Source: Ophioderma brevispina (taxonomy: Eukaryota > Echinodermata > Ophiuroidea > Amphilepidida > Ophiodermatidae). Taken from it: a stretch of DNA of 64,000 nucleotides. Below the pieces are notes generated by a model. That model was not told where the DNA came from and made no database searches. It worked only from the letters and a program-made list of their open reading frames with translations. Below, one piece after another: positions 37,376 to 49,700 of the stretch (the first letter of the stretch is position 1; every line of letters starts with the position of its first letter). Where the stretch lies: contig JAMKCH010035811.1 in the NCBI GenBank assembly GCA_023653785.1, positions 1-64,000 of the forward strand, written 5' to 3'. A program made the translations under genes and the position numbers.

Positions 37376-37655
37376 ATGCATGGGTGTTTTTTACTCAATC
37401 ACTCTGACTTACTGCTTTACTTATATCGCTTATTTTTCCTTTTATTTGATGAATCATTACTTTTAATCAAATTTAAAATTGGTCGGACAAGGAATATTAT
37501 TGAAGGTTTGTTTTAGCTTCAATTATATAACTTCAACTGTGTCATTTCAAAATGAAAGGTAAATGGAGTTGTTTTCAAGAAACGTACAACCAAAGCAGTG
37601 GCTCTGAAAAGTAAAGGGAATTCAGTGGTCAATGCATCTATTGGACAATATTCAA

Positions 37656-38600
37656 ATGTCTCAATTCTCTTGTGGTGTTTAAATGTCACATTTGAAGTAA
37701 CGACAGAACGGCACGACCACCGACGGTATACAATCGCTACCGTCCCTTGGCCACAAGTGTATGTTTGGATACGTTACAAGGCAACGCCAACATATCCAAT
37801 ATCCCCATGCTATTATTGAGTGGTCGCTGCCCAAATCAGTTAGAGGAAATCGGCAAGTTTTCGCGGTGTGATGTAAAAGCGGGTTAATGAATGGGATTTT
37901 CAAGTGGTCGGTAACCCATTTGAAAAGTCACGATTCAATCTAGCAAATATGTGTAATATAAGCTTCATTTCTACAGGGGTTATATAGAGTGGAAGCATCT
38001 GGTTTTAAAAGAACATGAATGTCCCAGATATGTACAGCCTGAAAACATAAACATCAAGCAGACACATATTAGAAAAAAATGTGACTTAAGTTTAGATAAG
38101 TACCTTAATTGTAAGTAATTGCCATGTTGTACTTGAAAATGAGACAGGATCAAATTAAGATGTGGTTCGCGTGATTATCTAGTGCCTTTTAAAGACTCAT
38201 AGGTTAGTCTAGATTTATAAATATGTGAGATCAAGCACACACAATATGGAGTTATGGATATTGTCTTATTGTCCCAATGTTTTTAGGGTTACGGGTTGGT
38301 AATATCACCTCAAGAGATCATGCAGATGCATATGTACCTCAAATAATAGTACGTGTTGGACAGGTGGCATAACTTCATGCGATTAAACTTCAAAGCACTA
38401 AATAGTTCAAATTATAGAGGAGCACTGGAGTTTTTTGTTGTTGTTTTGTTTTGTTTTAGTTTATTTTGTGTGTGTTTTTTTTTTCTGTTTTACATAAAAT
38501 AAAATATTGAAATATAAAGTCTGAGAAACAAGTCCTGTTTTATATGCTTAAAAATCCAACAGAAAGTACAAAAACAAAGCTTAAAAAACAGATTTCTGTC
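37656..38600. other. No recognisable feature
   Basis: AT-rich non-coding sequence with T-rich runs near 38,430-38,490. No gene supported. Confidence 0.45.
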
Positions 38601-38629
38601 CGCAACAAGCTCGCCAAAGAAGCGTGATG

Positions 38630-39065
38630 AACCTGGTAGCCTAATCCCTCCTACCAACACCCTTTGAGGATAAGAGAATTCCACAGAATCACTTTGCTAC
38701 CTATCTACAGTCGCAGCACCCCTATCGATCATCCTGGATCAATGAAAGATGGTCTGAGCAATGGTCATCTTCTACTTTGGAACTAAAGCAGTTTGTGGAC
38801 AGCCCATCCTGCAAGCCCAAAGGCTGTGACCATGATAGGAAAGTATGGGTCAACCTCAACAGACTCAGAACTGACATTGGCCTTACAAAGCACTTCCTTC
38901 ATATGATCAGTGTGGCACTTTCACGGAACTGCGATTGTGGAAAGCCATTAGCCACATCATAGATGACTGTGAGGTCTACAAATCTCCAAGAGGAATCCCA
39001 GGCCTGATAAACCTGGAAGAGGAGAGAAGGGGTGGGAATATACTCTTCCAACTTCTGAAAAAAAG
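38630..39065 (+). pseudogene. LINE ORF2 C-terminal fragment with zinc-ribbon-like motif
   Basis: A translated stretch contains SSWINERWSEQW, RKVWVNLNRLRT (near 38,840), a CDCGKP cysteine cluster (near 38,930) and, after a one-base frame change, HIIDDCEVY (near 38,951). This matches the conserved tail of many LINE ORF2 proteins, where a C-x-C...H-x4-C cluster follows an LNRLRTG block. No RT core precedes it and no 3' tail follows. It is an isolated, frameshifted 3' fragment, from a different family than the other LINEs here. The exact clade is not determined. Confidence 0.78.
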
Positions 39066-40067
39066 TGTTACCCTCTAATTTTCAGCGGTTCCCCCGCTTC
39101 AGGGAGGTGAAAACTTCATTTCGTTTAGTTTTTCCATAGAACAATGGTGGCCATTTTGAAATGAGCAGGACACGCTAATATGCAACTTTCGGGGCTTAAA
39201 CATACCTAACCCTAGTCACGAGAGCAATCCCTTCAAGGTTATAAATGGTAACACCAACTGGATGCAACTAGTGCAACTCCTTAAAGGCATTCATTGGCAT
39301 GAATCTATCGGTACATACATATGAAATAATCCCAAATAAGAAATACGACGTACCAGATGGTTTTCATGGTCATTGGAGTACCCCCTTGCGAAGAAAAGAA
39401 CATTTTCATGCTTCATTTCCGTAGTAGTAGAAGATTTAAGATAGTATTTACGCTATCGTTCTGCCACAAGATGTAAACTTCGCTAGTATCCTGTGTGTGC
39501 TCACGGAAAGACTGGCTGAAGTCACGTGATATATTTTCGCTGGCTTCTGTTTCGGTATTGCATGCGGTGTTGTAAATATAGCACGGGGAATAAAGATGGT
39601 AGCTCCCATGATTGCTGTACAGCCGTATACATTGGTCAAAATAAATCTGACTATGAGTGTAGGAATTAACTTGAAACTTTACAGTATGTTGTTTTGATTG
39701 CAAGTCGATGCCACGGAGTCACTTTAAACGAAAGATTTGGGTACTACACTGTCCGTGAGTAAACTCGGTGGCTATATTGTGAAATTAAAAGAATGAAGAA
39801 ATCACGTGAGTGAGGGATATAAAAGACCTCAATAATATAAATAATATACGACACGTTAGCCAAGTTCATTTTGAATTCATTCAAGTCCGGAGATCCTTAT
39901 TTACCTGAAAGTCAAGGTCATTGATTGTTTTATGGAAAGGAGTTATGACAAAAACCTCACTAAATTATGCAAGTCAGTACTTGATGAATTATTGACAAAT
40001 CTGAGATTCCCCCTGAACCAATTACTATTTAACAATTCTGGAGGCGTCATAAAACACAGCTAGCCCA
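39066..40067. other. No recognisable gene
   Basis: A 'ggtggccattttgaaatg' phrase near 39,150 belongs to the palindromic gccgccattttg family. A single TTAAAGGCATTC end lies at about 39,280 with no matching right end. Nothing else is supported. Confidence 0.45.
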
Positions 40068-40071
40068 TTAA

Positions 40072-40270
40072 CCCTCGCTGAACATTCGATTCCCATAAAT
40101 TTGGTATCACAGGATAGCTTAGAGTTTCTGCTTTCCATTGGTATCAAAATCAGTAGCAACATTTCCACTATTACGTCACTCTGACGCCATAAATTTAAGA
40201 AAAGTATGAAAATACTGCATATAGGGTGGAAAATTAATATTTCGCAATTATTCTGATTCAAAAACAATAT
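40072..40270. mobile_element. piggyBac-like MITE fragment (left end)
   Basis: TTAA (40,068-40,071) is followed by ccctcgctgaa, then 'tttccattggtatcaaaat' and 'tacgtcactctgacgccat'. These resemble the 55,222-55,822 element in the same orientation. The right half is missing. Confidence 0.45.
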
Positions 40271-40531
40271 TATAGGACTAAAATACTCTGAGTCTAAAAC
40301 AAGTCAACAAACTACATTACAGGGAACTCAAAGTGTAAGCTGTTACGACTGAAAGTTGGAATCCCCATTTGTAAAAAATCATTTCTGAATGCGTTTCTTT
40401 TTTATACAAGGCAAACGAAGAAATTCTCATATTATTGTAATAAAACAAATGCAGATGATACTGTTTCGATTGAAACAATGTATTTAAAAAAATAACTCGA
40501 CAAGTCCAGTAGAAAATTCAAATGTCACTAG

Positions 40532-40696
40532 CAGGGGTGTAATCCTGAATTTGGTTTTGTTTTTTTTTAAATCCTGAAAAGCAGCGTAAAATTGACCTAA
40601 AATGCTTAGAAACGGGCTGAAATTAAATAAAGTTGCGGAAATTTTGAAAATAAAAAATCCTGAAATCCGGAAAAATCCTGAAGAATCACACCCCTG
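40532..40696. mobile_element. hAT-like MITE, 165 bp
   Basis: Starts caggggtgt and ends acacccctg, perfect 9-bp inverted termini, with 'aatcctgaa' repeated several times inside. ACTAG lies near both ends (left flank gtcactag, right flank aactagtg), an imperfect 8-bp target duplication. hAT elements typically have CAGGGGTG-type ends and 8-bp targets. No coding capacity. Confidence 0.75.
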
Positions 40697-40704
40697 AACT
40701 AGTG

Positions 40705-42100
40705 CAACAGCTTCGTGGAACGAGCGCCCAATATTTCCTGTGTGTACATTATATTTAGTAACGAGTGTAGAAACGGTGCAATGAATAGATAAAACAACAC
40801 GAATGGTGGGAAGGAAACGACTGTGTACTACAGCTAAACTGTGAGCTGATTCTCAACAGCGGGTCGCACCGTTCAAAGAATTTTAAGAAAACAAATTTGT
40901 TTTCCAATAAATGCCTCTTGCTTTCACGGTGGTCAGCAACTACGAGTATGGTTAGGAACAGAATCCATTTATAGCGGTTAAAAAAAGACATCTGAAATCT
41001 GAGACCTTTTACAAGACCACTATAGGGAGGACTGTTGTGTTTATAATCAAATATCTTTCCACCTTGGCAATTTCGCGTGAAATGAAGTTCCACCGAATGT
41101 TGGATAAACACACTTGTACGATACCTTTGGTTCACATCAAGATTTCAAACAAATACGTTTTAGAAAATAGTTCTTTACTATGAAAAGGAATATAGTTCCG
41201 ATCAAATCAATTTTGTTTTTGCAGTCACTTTGAATACTTTAGAATAGATTATTATTCATCTCCAACAAAAAAAGGAAAATGTTTTTCTCTAATTTCTACA
41301 ATTATTACACATCTTGACGTTGGCGCATTTTTTGTAAAATTGATAACAATTATCCTAAAGATAACGAATAGAAAGAGCTAGATGAAGTCGAACGTTATTA
41401 ATTACAATAGAATGGAATTACTTAGGCAGTATTTCATTTTGATTTGTTTCTTATTCAATATAATAGATAGGTGCAAAACAAAACCTCACAATTCCATTGG
41501 ATTTTATCGATCTCTTATGGGACGGTATCGGAGAGAGCCATGTCACGCAAGTGCTGGCCTTCAAGTGAAAAAACATTTGCTGTGTATAAAATAACGAAAT
41601 CCAAATGTTTTCAGTTATAAAACCAATTAAATTTGAAAGAGGATAGAAAATAACGAGATAGCGTTCATCATATTACATTGGATTGTAAGAAGATTGTCAA
41701 ATATTGTGAGAATTTGATGTCGGTGCATCTACGTACGATTTGAAGAAGAAATGACGATGAAGGTATAACAAAAAGGGAAACAGAGACAGAATGACAAACG
41801 ACTGACAGGTTATGAACTACGAGCAATCTCAAAATGCTCAAGGATGACAAAGTTGCATCATGGAGATTTGAAATCAACAAGTCAATAATGCCTAGAAACA
41901 TTAAATATATGTTGCAAGATGCGAGAAGGGGTGAGGTGGTAGTATTTAGAAGTTTTTAGTGTTCCTTTTATAAAATGGAGCAATGGCCTCCTACAGACTA
42001 AGCCAATTCATAAATGGTACTTCTACCAATTATATTATGCGTAATCGTCAATCAATTTTAACAAAGCGAAGAGACACCGTTGGCTAAAATCACATCACAA
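40705..42100. other. No recognisable feature
   Basis: AT-rich sequence without recognisable repeat or gene. Open frames at 40,755-41,135 (minus) and 41,382-41,594 (plus) have no recognisable domain. Confidence 0.45.
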
Positions 42101-42109
42101 AAATTCCAT

Positions 42110-42275
42110 AAGGCGGTGCGTTTCAATAAATCAACCGCCGGTTGTCCATCTATTCAACTCAGTTATTCCGGTTTGTTTTTTTTTTTCAAACAATGAAACG
42201 CGGTTGTTCCAAACAATGAAACGCGGTTTTAATACCATTTACCGCCTGTAAACTGCCGGTTGTTTTTTTTTTTTT
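42110..42275. repeat. Local repeat with two 'caaacaatgaaacgcggtt' units
   Basis: A unit of about 23 bp occurs twice in tandem (about 42,188-42,235). Inverted 'aaccgccggttg' phrases flank it on both sides, and T runs follow. It looks like a fold-back remnant. Confidence 0.6.
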
Positions 42276-42689
42276 TTTCATGTTCTCTTATGAGGCTATA
42301 TTCACTACCAGATGATTTGGATTATTATTTGGAGCACTGGATTTCAATATTGAAGCCAATTAGATTAATAGGGCATAACTCACGTCTTCTTCGCCACTAA
42401 ACTCTGCCATGTAGAGTACACCTTTCTTTAGGTTCTTGTTCCAAAACTTTCTAGCTTGGTTTCTTTCCTTCTTTTCCTCATTCCCTTCCTTTTTCTTTCT
42501 CTTGTTTTGAAATTATAGCCTTATGTTAACGCATTTGTCTTAATTTTGCTAAGAAACCAAGTATCCAGCAGAATTGGGAGGTCAAAGATTGTGAACGTTG
42601 GGAAGTCAGTTTGCCAACGCACTGCACTAATCGATCAATACTATTCAACGTGTTGCGGTCCATTCATCATGGTGGTCGCGCTACATAGT

Positions 42690-43030
42690 CCAAGAAAATT
42701 GATGTTTGACCTGGAACAAATTGCTATCAAAGGTTTTTTGCACAATGCATTTGCTTAAGGTACCTAAAATGATATACTAAAAGTCCGAGGAAATTCGAGT
42801 TGCAGAAATATGCGTAATTTGCATAAATTCAAAATGGCCGCCATTTTGATAGATTTTTGTTAATATCTTGAGTTCTGAGGACTAGTAGCAGAATAATTCG
42901 TATATATACCCATATTTTCAAAGGTCTGTGAACAAATTATGACAAGTACTAATAGCATAGGGTGTGTGGTTCAGGCTTATGTGCCATAATCCAAAATGGC
43001 CGCCATTTTGAAAGATTTTGTCCACATTTC
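42690..43030 (+). repeat. Dispersed repeat, forward copy (gccgccattttg family)
   Basis: 'gacctggaacaaattgctat', 'tactaaaagtccga', 'gttgcagaaatatg' and 'aaaatggccgccattttg' occur in this order. The same string of landmarks is found reversed at 46,400-46,720. Confidence 0.7.
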
Positions 43031-43393
43031 GAAATCTGAGTCACAAAGGAAGTCTTATATTATGTCTATACACATAATTTGTGATCAATTATTACAATGT
43101 AAATTGTATAATGTGATTGATGAGACACCTTCTTCCCTTAATTAGCATAAATCCAAAATGGACAGGACAAGCAAAGGCCAATGGTAATAATGTGACAATA
43201 ATGTACGTTTAAGATTCGTGGCAGTTTAACTTGCAAAATTATGGCACATCTTGGTAAGGAATAAACAAAACAAACTGAATAATATTAATTATTGTCATTC
43301 ATTATACCAGTCTTAAAGATGGAGAATCATCTCCTGCTTCATGATCAAGTCTCCAGCCGTGAAGAATTGGCACATTTTATACCATTAATTTAA

Positions 43394-43692
43394 GGGTACG
43401 ACATTATTTAAGTATATAAAGTTTTCATCTGGACAGAATGGCCTTCACCCCCAAACCCCACATGTAAAGTTTCGCGCCGATATGACAAACCATTAAATGA
43501 GATATGAAAATGTGATTTTGGAATCCCATAGAGTACTGGTAAATCAATATTCGCTCATAACATCAAACCAAATTTATAGCCCTAAGATTTACAAGGTAAA
43601 TGAGAAAAAACAGTACTTATATCTATACCAACTTTTGACACTTCCAGTAAAATCTGGGGTTCTGTGGACCGGAGAGTAATCGGACCAGGCCT
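43394..43692. mobile_element. TTAA-flanked MITE, 299 bp (same family as 30,912)
   Basis: TTAA at 43,390-43,393 and 43,693-43,696. The right end cggaccaggcct corresponds to atcggaccatgg of the 30.9-kb copy. Shared interior: 'aaagttttcatct', 'tggccttcac', 'gtttcgcgccgatat', 'ctaagattt'. Non-coding. Confidence 0.7.
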
Positions 43693-44050
43693 TTAATTCA
43701 ATCTACATTATAGCAAACTTATCAATAATTACGGTATTGTTATCCTTCTCTAATCAGGTTATTTGGTAACATGTCTAACCAGCGGGGAGGGGGTTGATGT
43801 AATCCAGAGATATTGTCATAACACCCCCTTTGAACTGCGGTTTTGTGGCAATTCAATGGATAGTATGTTCTACTCTAGCCAGTGATTACCAAATAAGTAG
43901 TACCAAACTTCCCAGAATCGTGCTTCTATGACTCATAATGCCGGCGCCCTTGAAAAAATTTGGTGGAAATCAGTTTTGTACGAGGTGTAGGAAAATTTGA
44001 ATTTTGGGCTCAAATAACCTAAATGTAACATAACAACTAATAAAAATACA

Positions 44051-44480
44051 TCGCGGTCCCCAGGACCGCGAGTGTCGTCTGGCCGTCGCGGTTTGTGAAT
44101 GGAGCCAGAGGTCACATGAGGTCCTAAGGTCACTGGAGGTCACTAACATGTTTACCCCCACCCCGCCCCCTTTCACCAAGTTACCATCATCGTAGCCCTT
44201 ACAGAAGTCACGCGGCATGCAATATATTAAGGGTGGAACCTTTGACCGGTCAAAGGTCACATGAGTCACCAAGGTCCATGATTCCACCAACATGTCCACC
44301 CACTCCACCCCTCCTTTCCCACGCAATTACATAATCGTAGCCCTTATGGAACTTAACAGCATGCAATATATTAAGGGTTAACATTTTTACCACATACAAC
44401 ACATACACACAGATACACAGACCATACGACCAGAGGTAATCCCTATGTGACCTTCTGCAATTCTTGCAGACGACACAAAA
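44051..44480. mobile_element. Fold-back/MITE-like element with internal tandem duplication
   Basis: tgtcgtctg (44,073-44,081) and cagacgaca (44,467-44,475) form inverted ends. Each is next to its own small hairpin: tcgcggtcc-cca-ggaccgcga at 44,051-44,071, and ctgcaa-ttc-ttgcag near 44,455. Each end is followed inward by aggtcacat or its complement. The interior holds two tandem units of about 150 bp (about 44,105-44,235 and 44,250-44,385), both ending 'gcatgcaatatattaagggt'. Confidence 0.55.
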
Positions 44481-46399
44481 ATGAAGTTTTATTTACCATG
44501 AACCTTTTGGTTTTAAGAGCAAATATATGATGTAACATTTATATAGTAAAGTATAGGAGGCCTTCACCAATCCCCTCAATTTTGGCAGCTTGCTTTCCCT
44601 GGGTAGGTGGTGGGTCCAGAATTTTTTCACTAAAAGGTGCTCAAAAGATATAAAACATAACTATAAAACATTGCGACACAATCACTCATTTTTGGCACCA
44701 GGAGAAAAACTCGAGGGGTGAACACATACCTCAATTTCCTCCATAGCATTTTTAAATATAAAGCTTAAACTATGCTTATTAATTTTCAAATTTAAACAGT
44801 ACAAAAAATAGTTTGCGACATATGCTAAAATATGTGGGCATATGGTGAGTTCCTATGGTGGAGTTCCTTAAGTGTGCCTATTTTTAAGCAAATTAACATA
44901 ATGTTTTAAAGGTTCTTAGTGGTACTTATCTCTGTTCCATTTTTTCACCCATACAGATAGTCTTTAACAATGTTGGGGTGGCTATGACGGTAGGAGGGTT
45001 ATGGTTTGGTGAAGGATAATCACATAAGGGGGAAACATGTCAACACAGCAGCAATCGTTTTCAAGGGTGTTAACAATCAGCGGTACATGTTGAGTAGGCA
45101 CATTTTGCATCCTCTTTTTAAGAAATATATCCACTTTAACAAATTACCTTGGTGGTTAATATTTGGCTGATATATGTTCACACCTACAGCAAATGAAAAA
45201 AAACTTTTGAAAGGTTCAACAATCAACAATCGACAGTCTCATTTGACAAATTTAAGTTGGAAGTAGCATAATGTTTCACTAATTGTGGCATTGTGCTAAA
45301 TAGGACGTTGTCCTTTTCCATCAAAAATGTTGTGCAGTATTACCATGTGATAGTTATATTAAACAAAATGAAAAAAATTAAATCTTCTTGAAAACACCTA
45401 TTACGACGTGACTTTAAATCTCAAATAAAAGCAGCCATCTCTCCCGGTGATCCCCATCAGGAATGATAGAAACGTCATGCTTCCATCAAACCTATCCAAA
45501 AAAGGGACAAGAGTAGCAGTTGACACCCTCGAAGGAAAAAATGGATGGAATGGCCTGATAAATCAAAAAAATCAACTTAATAAAGATTTTGTGGTATAAG
45601 TGTAAGGACTGACTCAGATTTTCCGTGAGGGCGCACTCCATTTTCAAACAAATCATGTTTTTGCCTTATAATATTGCTTGTCCATATGCTAATTCAGGTT
45701 GTGAAATAACAGAGCTTAAATCGAAGTCCTTATAGAAAAACCACAACTTGTTATTAAAATTCTGGACTGGAATTTTTGTTATACACGAGATCCTATGGAC
45801 AGTGTTATACTGTGCACAAAGGTTTACTGCATGAAAACAAAAACCGATTCATCTCTAACTTTGCGAATTACGAATTTTGGGGACTATCTTTGGTTATAAA
45901 TGGTTTATTTTTAATTACTAAACAAAAAAGTTAAAAGCAGATAACGGAACATTGCATGGACTACACTGTATAATAAGAGGATCTGGAATAATAGCAGCAG
46001 CGCATACCAGGAAACTAATATCAGCATGAAAAAGCTTTGACTGGATCTGATATAAGTGAGGAGAACTTTCAATCCAAGCTGTAGAAAGATTTCAGAATAA
46101 TTCCTTTGTACTTTTTGGCAAGAAGCCATTGCAGCTAAAAGTAAACCTGTAAAAAAATTTGGGAAAAATAAAAGGATTTTTTTTAAATGTGTATATGTAT
46201 GTGTCATTTTTATGTATAGAAGTCTTTAAGATGTTCATTTTATTAATATTTGAAAATTTGATCAAGAGTTTTGAATCCACAATATTTAAATATATAGTTT
46301 TCATCAGTTGGGCTGTGTCTTAAATGGCAACTTAAATAATCATGTTCTTTGATAACATAAGCATGGACACCAGACCAAATTTCAACATTAACTAATTTC
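44481..46399. other. No recognisable feature
   Basis: AT-rich non-coding DNA. Open frames on the minus strand at 45,911-46,304 are hydrophobic and low-complexity with no recognisable domain. Confidence 0.45.
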
Positions 46400-46720
46400 A
46401 AGAAAGTCAGCAAAATGGCAGCCAGATTGGTTTATGCAAATAAGGCCTAAACCACTCATCCCATATTGCTATTAGTGTTCTCATTGAGTTTGTAGACCCC
46501 CAAAACATGGGTAGAGACACCAACATTACATCTTTACGACCCTCGGATCTTGAGTTATGGGCAAATCCTTTGAAATGGCGGCATTTTGAATTTATGCAAT
46601 TAGACATATTTCTGCAACCCGGATTTTTCGGACTTTTAGTATGTAATTTTGGTACTTCAAAGAATGCAGTGTGAAGAAAAACTTTGATAGCAATTAGTTC
46701 CAGGTTACACCAAAAAATTC
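46400..46720 (-). repeat. Dispersed repeat, inverted copy (gccgccattttg family)
   Basis: Reverse complement of 42,690-43,030: reading the minus strand gives 'acctggaactaattgctat', 'tactaaaagtccga', 'gttgcagaaatatg' and 'aaaatgccgccattt'. The two copies are about 3.4 kb apart in inverted orientation. Confidence 0.7.
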
Positions 46721-49700
46721 ATTATCTTTCCTGGCATAAAATCCACGATGATTGTTGTAAACGGTCTGCATGCATATAACATGATACCGTGTCGGATCTG
46801 ATCGTCGTGGTTTACAATCGACGGTTGTTAGGTTTCTTAGCTTTCTATCATGTTATTAATTTTAGAGTCTGTGAAATCGTCATTTGTGTTGGTGAGATTT
46901 TTTTCGCGCATAACTGATTTCACTCTACTACTAAATTTTTGACTGTGTAGTAGTTTGTATCAATTTCAAGTTAAGATAGATGTATTGTTTATTGGATCTC
47001 CTTCAAATTAGGGACTGAACCTATAACATTGTGTTTTTTTTGGAAGTGTAATTAAAAAAATTGTTTGTTTCTCTTTCGTTCTCTGTGTGGCGGTCATGTT
47101 TGATCCTTCTATGATATGATAGGAGATTAACAATTGGTATAAATGGGGCATTAACATTGGCGTTAGATCAAAGACATCAAAATCAGATTTCCCATGTCTG
47201 ACACAAGTATCCTAACCATACACACAAGTGAGAAGATCAAAGCAAGCTAATGGCATTACCTATTACAACAGCACGTTATTGAATGTATATTCATATCTTT
47301 AAAAACTGTCGTTTTCCTTTCATTTCTATTAATTTGCAGTTGAAAAATAACTTAATGGCTTCTACGGACTTATCCAGCACCTTTAAGAGCTATCCCTGCG
47401 ATGTTTCAAATTTTTGACTCTTCGGATGGATCACTGATATTGTCTTAAATGAGTATTTTAAGAATTGCGTTAATGTCATGCTAGGACTCAATATCTTGAA
47501 CGTCTTGCCTAAATCCTGACTATTAGCCAAGACGTATTTATGCATCATAACTCAGCATATATGACATGTTAGCATACTTAGAAGGTTTAGATTCCATGCG
47601 AGGGGAATGTACCGCACTTGAAATGTATTTTCTTTTGTTCCATTGTAACAACAGAATTTCACATTCCAGTACAATTAACACCTGCATCGCATAGACCGTT
47701 GGCAACAAAATATCCTCGTCGCGTTTTTCGATCATGCCAAAGTTTTCAAAATATAGGTTCTGTTGCTGAAGTACACAAAAAAAACCCTAACCAAAAGTGG
47801 GACTTTATGGCGTTTTAATGGGTATTGCAGTGTACATCAACACGACCACGGAAAACTGAAAATCGGTTGCTCCAACTGATCCTCAAAATGTCGGTTTCCA
47901 AAAACCGATTTGGGATTCGCCACAAAATATCTCCAGACGAAAAATGGAAACCCACTTTCCCAAAGGACTTTTTTTCATAACATTTGGCTCACAATAGGAG
48001 AAAATAAATACGTTTACATTTTAAAATCTAAAAAAAGTTTAGTCCACTACGATTTAATGGGCAAAACAAAATATTTTGACAAAATAGAGCCACCAAAATG
48101 CTATCATGATAATTGCATTAAAAAACCGCCATGGCCAATTGACATTTCCCAACCCAAAATATGCGCAACTAATAATTAGCCAATATACAACATTTGAGGA
48201 AAACTAATTTTAGCGTTAATAACATGGCGCACGAAAAAAGGGGGAGAGTCACGTGGACCCCTCCCCTTTACACTTAAGTGTCAATAGGAGGGCGTGGTGT
48301 TACCCATTTACCCACACAGAGAAACAATCTTGGGTGTTGGTGGTGACGCATTATATAGAGCATATCACAATCCCATTACGGTTGCTAAGATGTATGGCTG
48401 AAATTTCAGGACAATAAGACAAACACGATCTTCCATAAAAAGTTTAAAATCAAAAAAGGTACGCATAAGTGTCCAACACACAATCGGAACACATATATTT
48501 AAAAAAAATACTCAATGCTATTCTTACCTACGTCGTTACAACATAGACTACTAAGTAAAATAGAAGTGAGATAATTTAATATCTACTTAAAATGTTGAAT
48601 GTTATGTAACAAAGGATCGTATCAATATAAATCAACTTCATTAAGACATTAATTTCCAGAGTTGTTTAACTGAATTGGTATCATTTAAGTACTTGCTTTT
48701 AATATTTTAATTTATTTCAGTACCCGTTAGGTTTGTGTTTGACAAATATTGATTTAGTAAGTTATATTATAATACATATTTTGTAAGATGGAATGTTATT
48801 TTATTGATATAGGCGAAAATCAAAAGCTTTGGCCAAAATACCCTTGGTGGTCAAGATTGATGGTACTTTCGGTACCCATTCAGGTACCCTTCAATTTGTA
48901 ACTAACTCTCAGTTTGGGGGATATATGTCTGTCAATAAAAATATATGGATAAACACGTATCTTTGGCTATTTAATTGATTAGTCGTTGAATGTAACATAG
49001 CGAATGACCTACTTGTGACGATGTTGCAAAACCAAAAACACTTTAGCACACGTCCTCATCCTACAAATAACGAGGGGAACAAAGGAAACGTGAGTTAAGG
49101 CTTGTAAATTGGCCATTTGATTGAGAAGGTGACCCGAAATAGCCTCAGGGCACTTCTAGAATTCCAATTGTCCGCGGCCCTCAAGCGGGCCCTAGACCCC
49201 TTACAGTTAAATGCTTTGCTCGCGGCTGATGTATTGTGTAGGTTAAAAAGTGTACTGCACAACTGTAACAGTATGCTAAGTGCTCACGGGCTATTGTATA
49301 AAGGTTATACATGTTCCGTTTTTCCCAACGACCCTGTTTTAATATGTATAAACAATTTTATTAAATAAGAATATATTGATCCTTCTTCTTTCCCTTATGC
49401 ACAAAATGGGACTTCATAATTTTTGTTCCTGTTATGTTATTACAACTATGTATGGTCACTGCAACTTTCATGCTGATAATTTGTTTCTAGCCAATAACAC
49501 CGTCTAGTGGGTTGTATAGCTACCAGGGATCGAACAATTATGAGTGTTGCCCATACGTGATACGGCAGTCATAATGATTTCCTTTTAGTCAAGATTGCTT
49601 CTCAGTGCAGATCCAAAGTCCATTATTAGTACAACTTTATAGGTAAAAGTACTAATAGTCCGTGAAAACATCATTCAGATTGCTAAAAATCTATGATCGG

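Larger units (their letters stand above)
32085..37655. repeat. Segmental duplication block D
   Basis: Direct paralogue of block C. Relative to C it contains extra material: repeat sequence at about 32,935-33,244 related to 880-1060, a TIR element (33,507-35,154), a piggyBac-like fragment (about 35,938-36,450), and a local tandem duplication of about 203 bp (36,970-37,375). It continues past the point where C is interrupted by the LINE. Confidence 0.85.
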
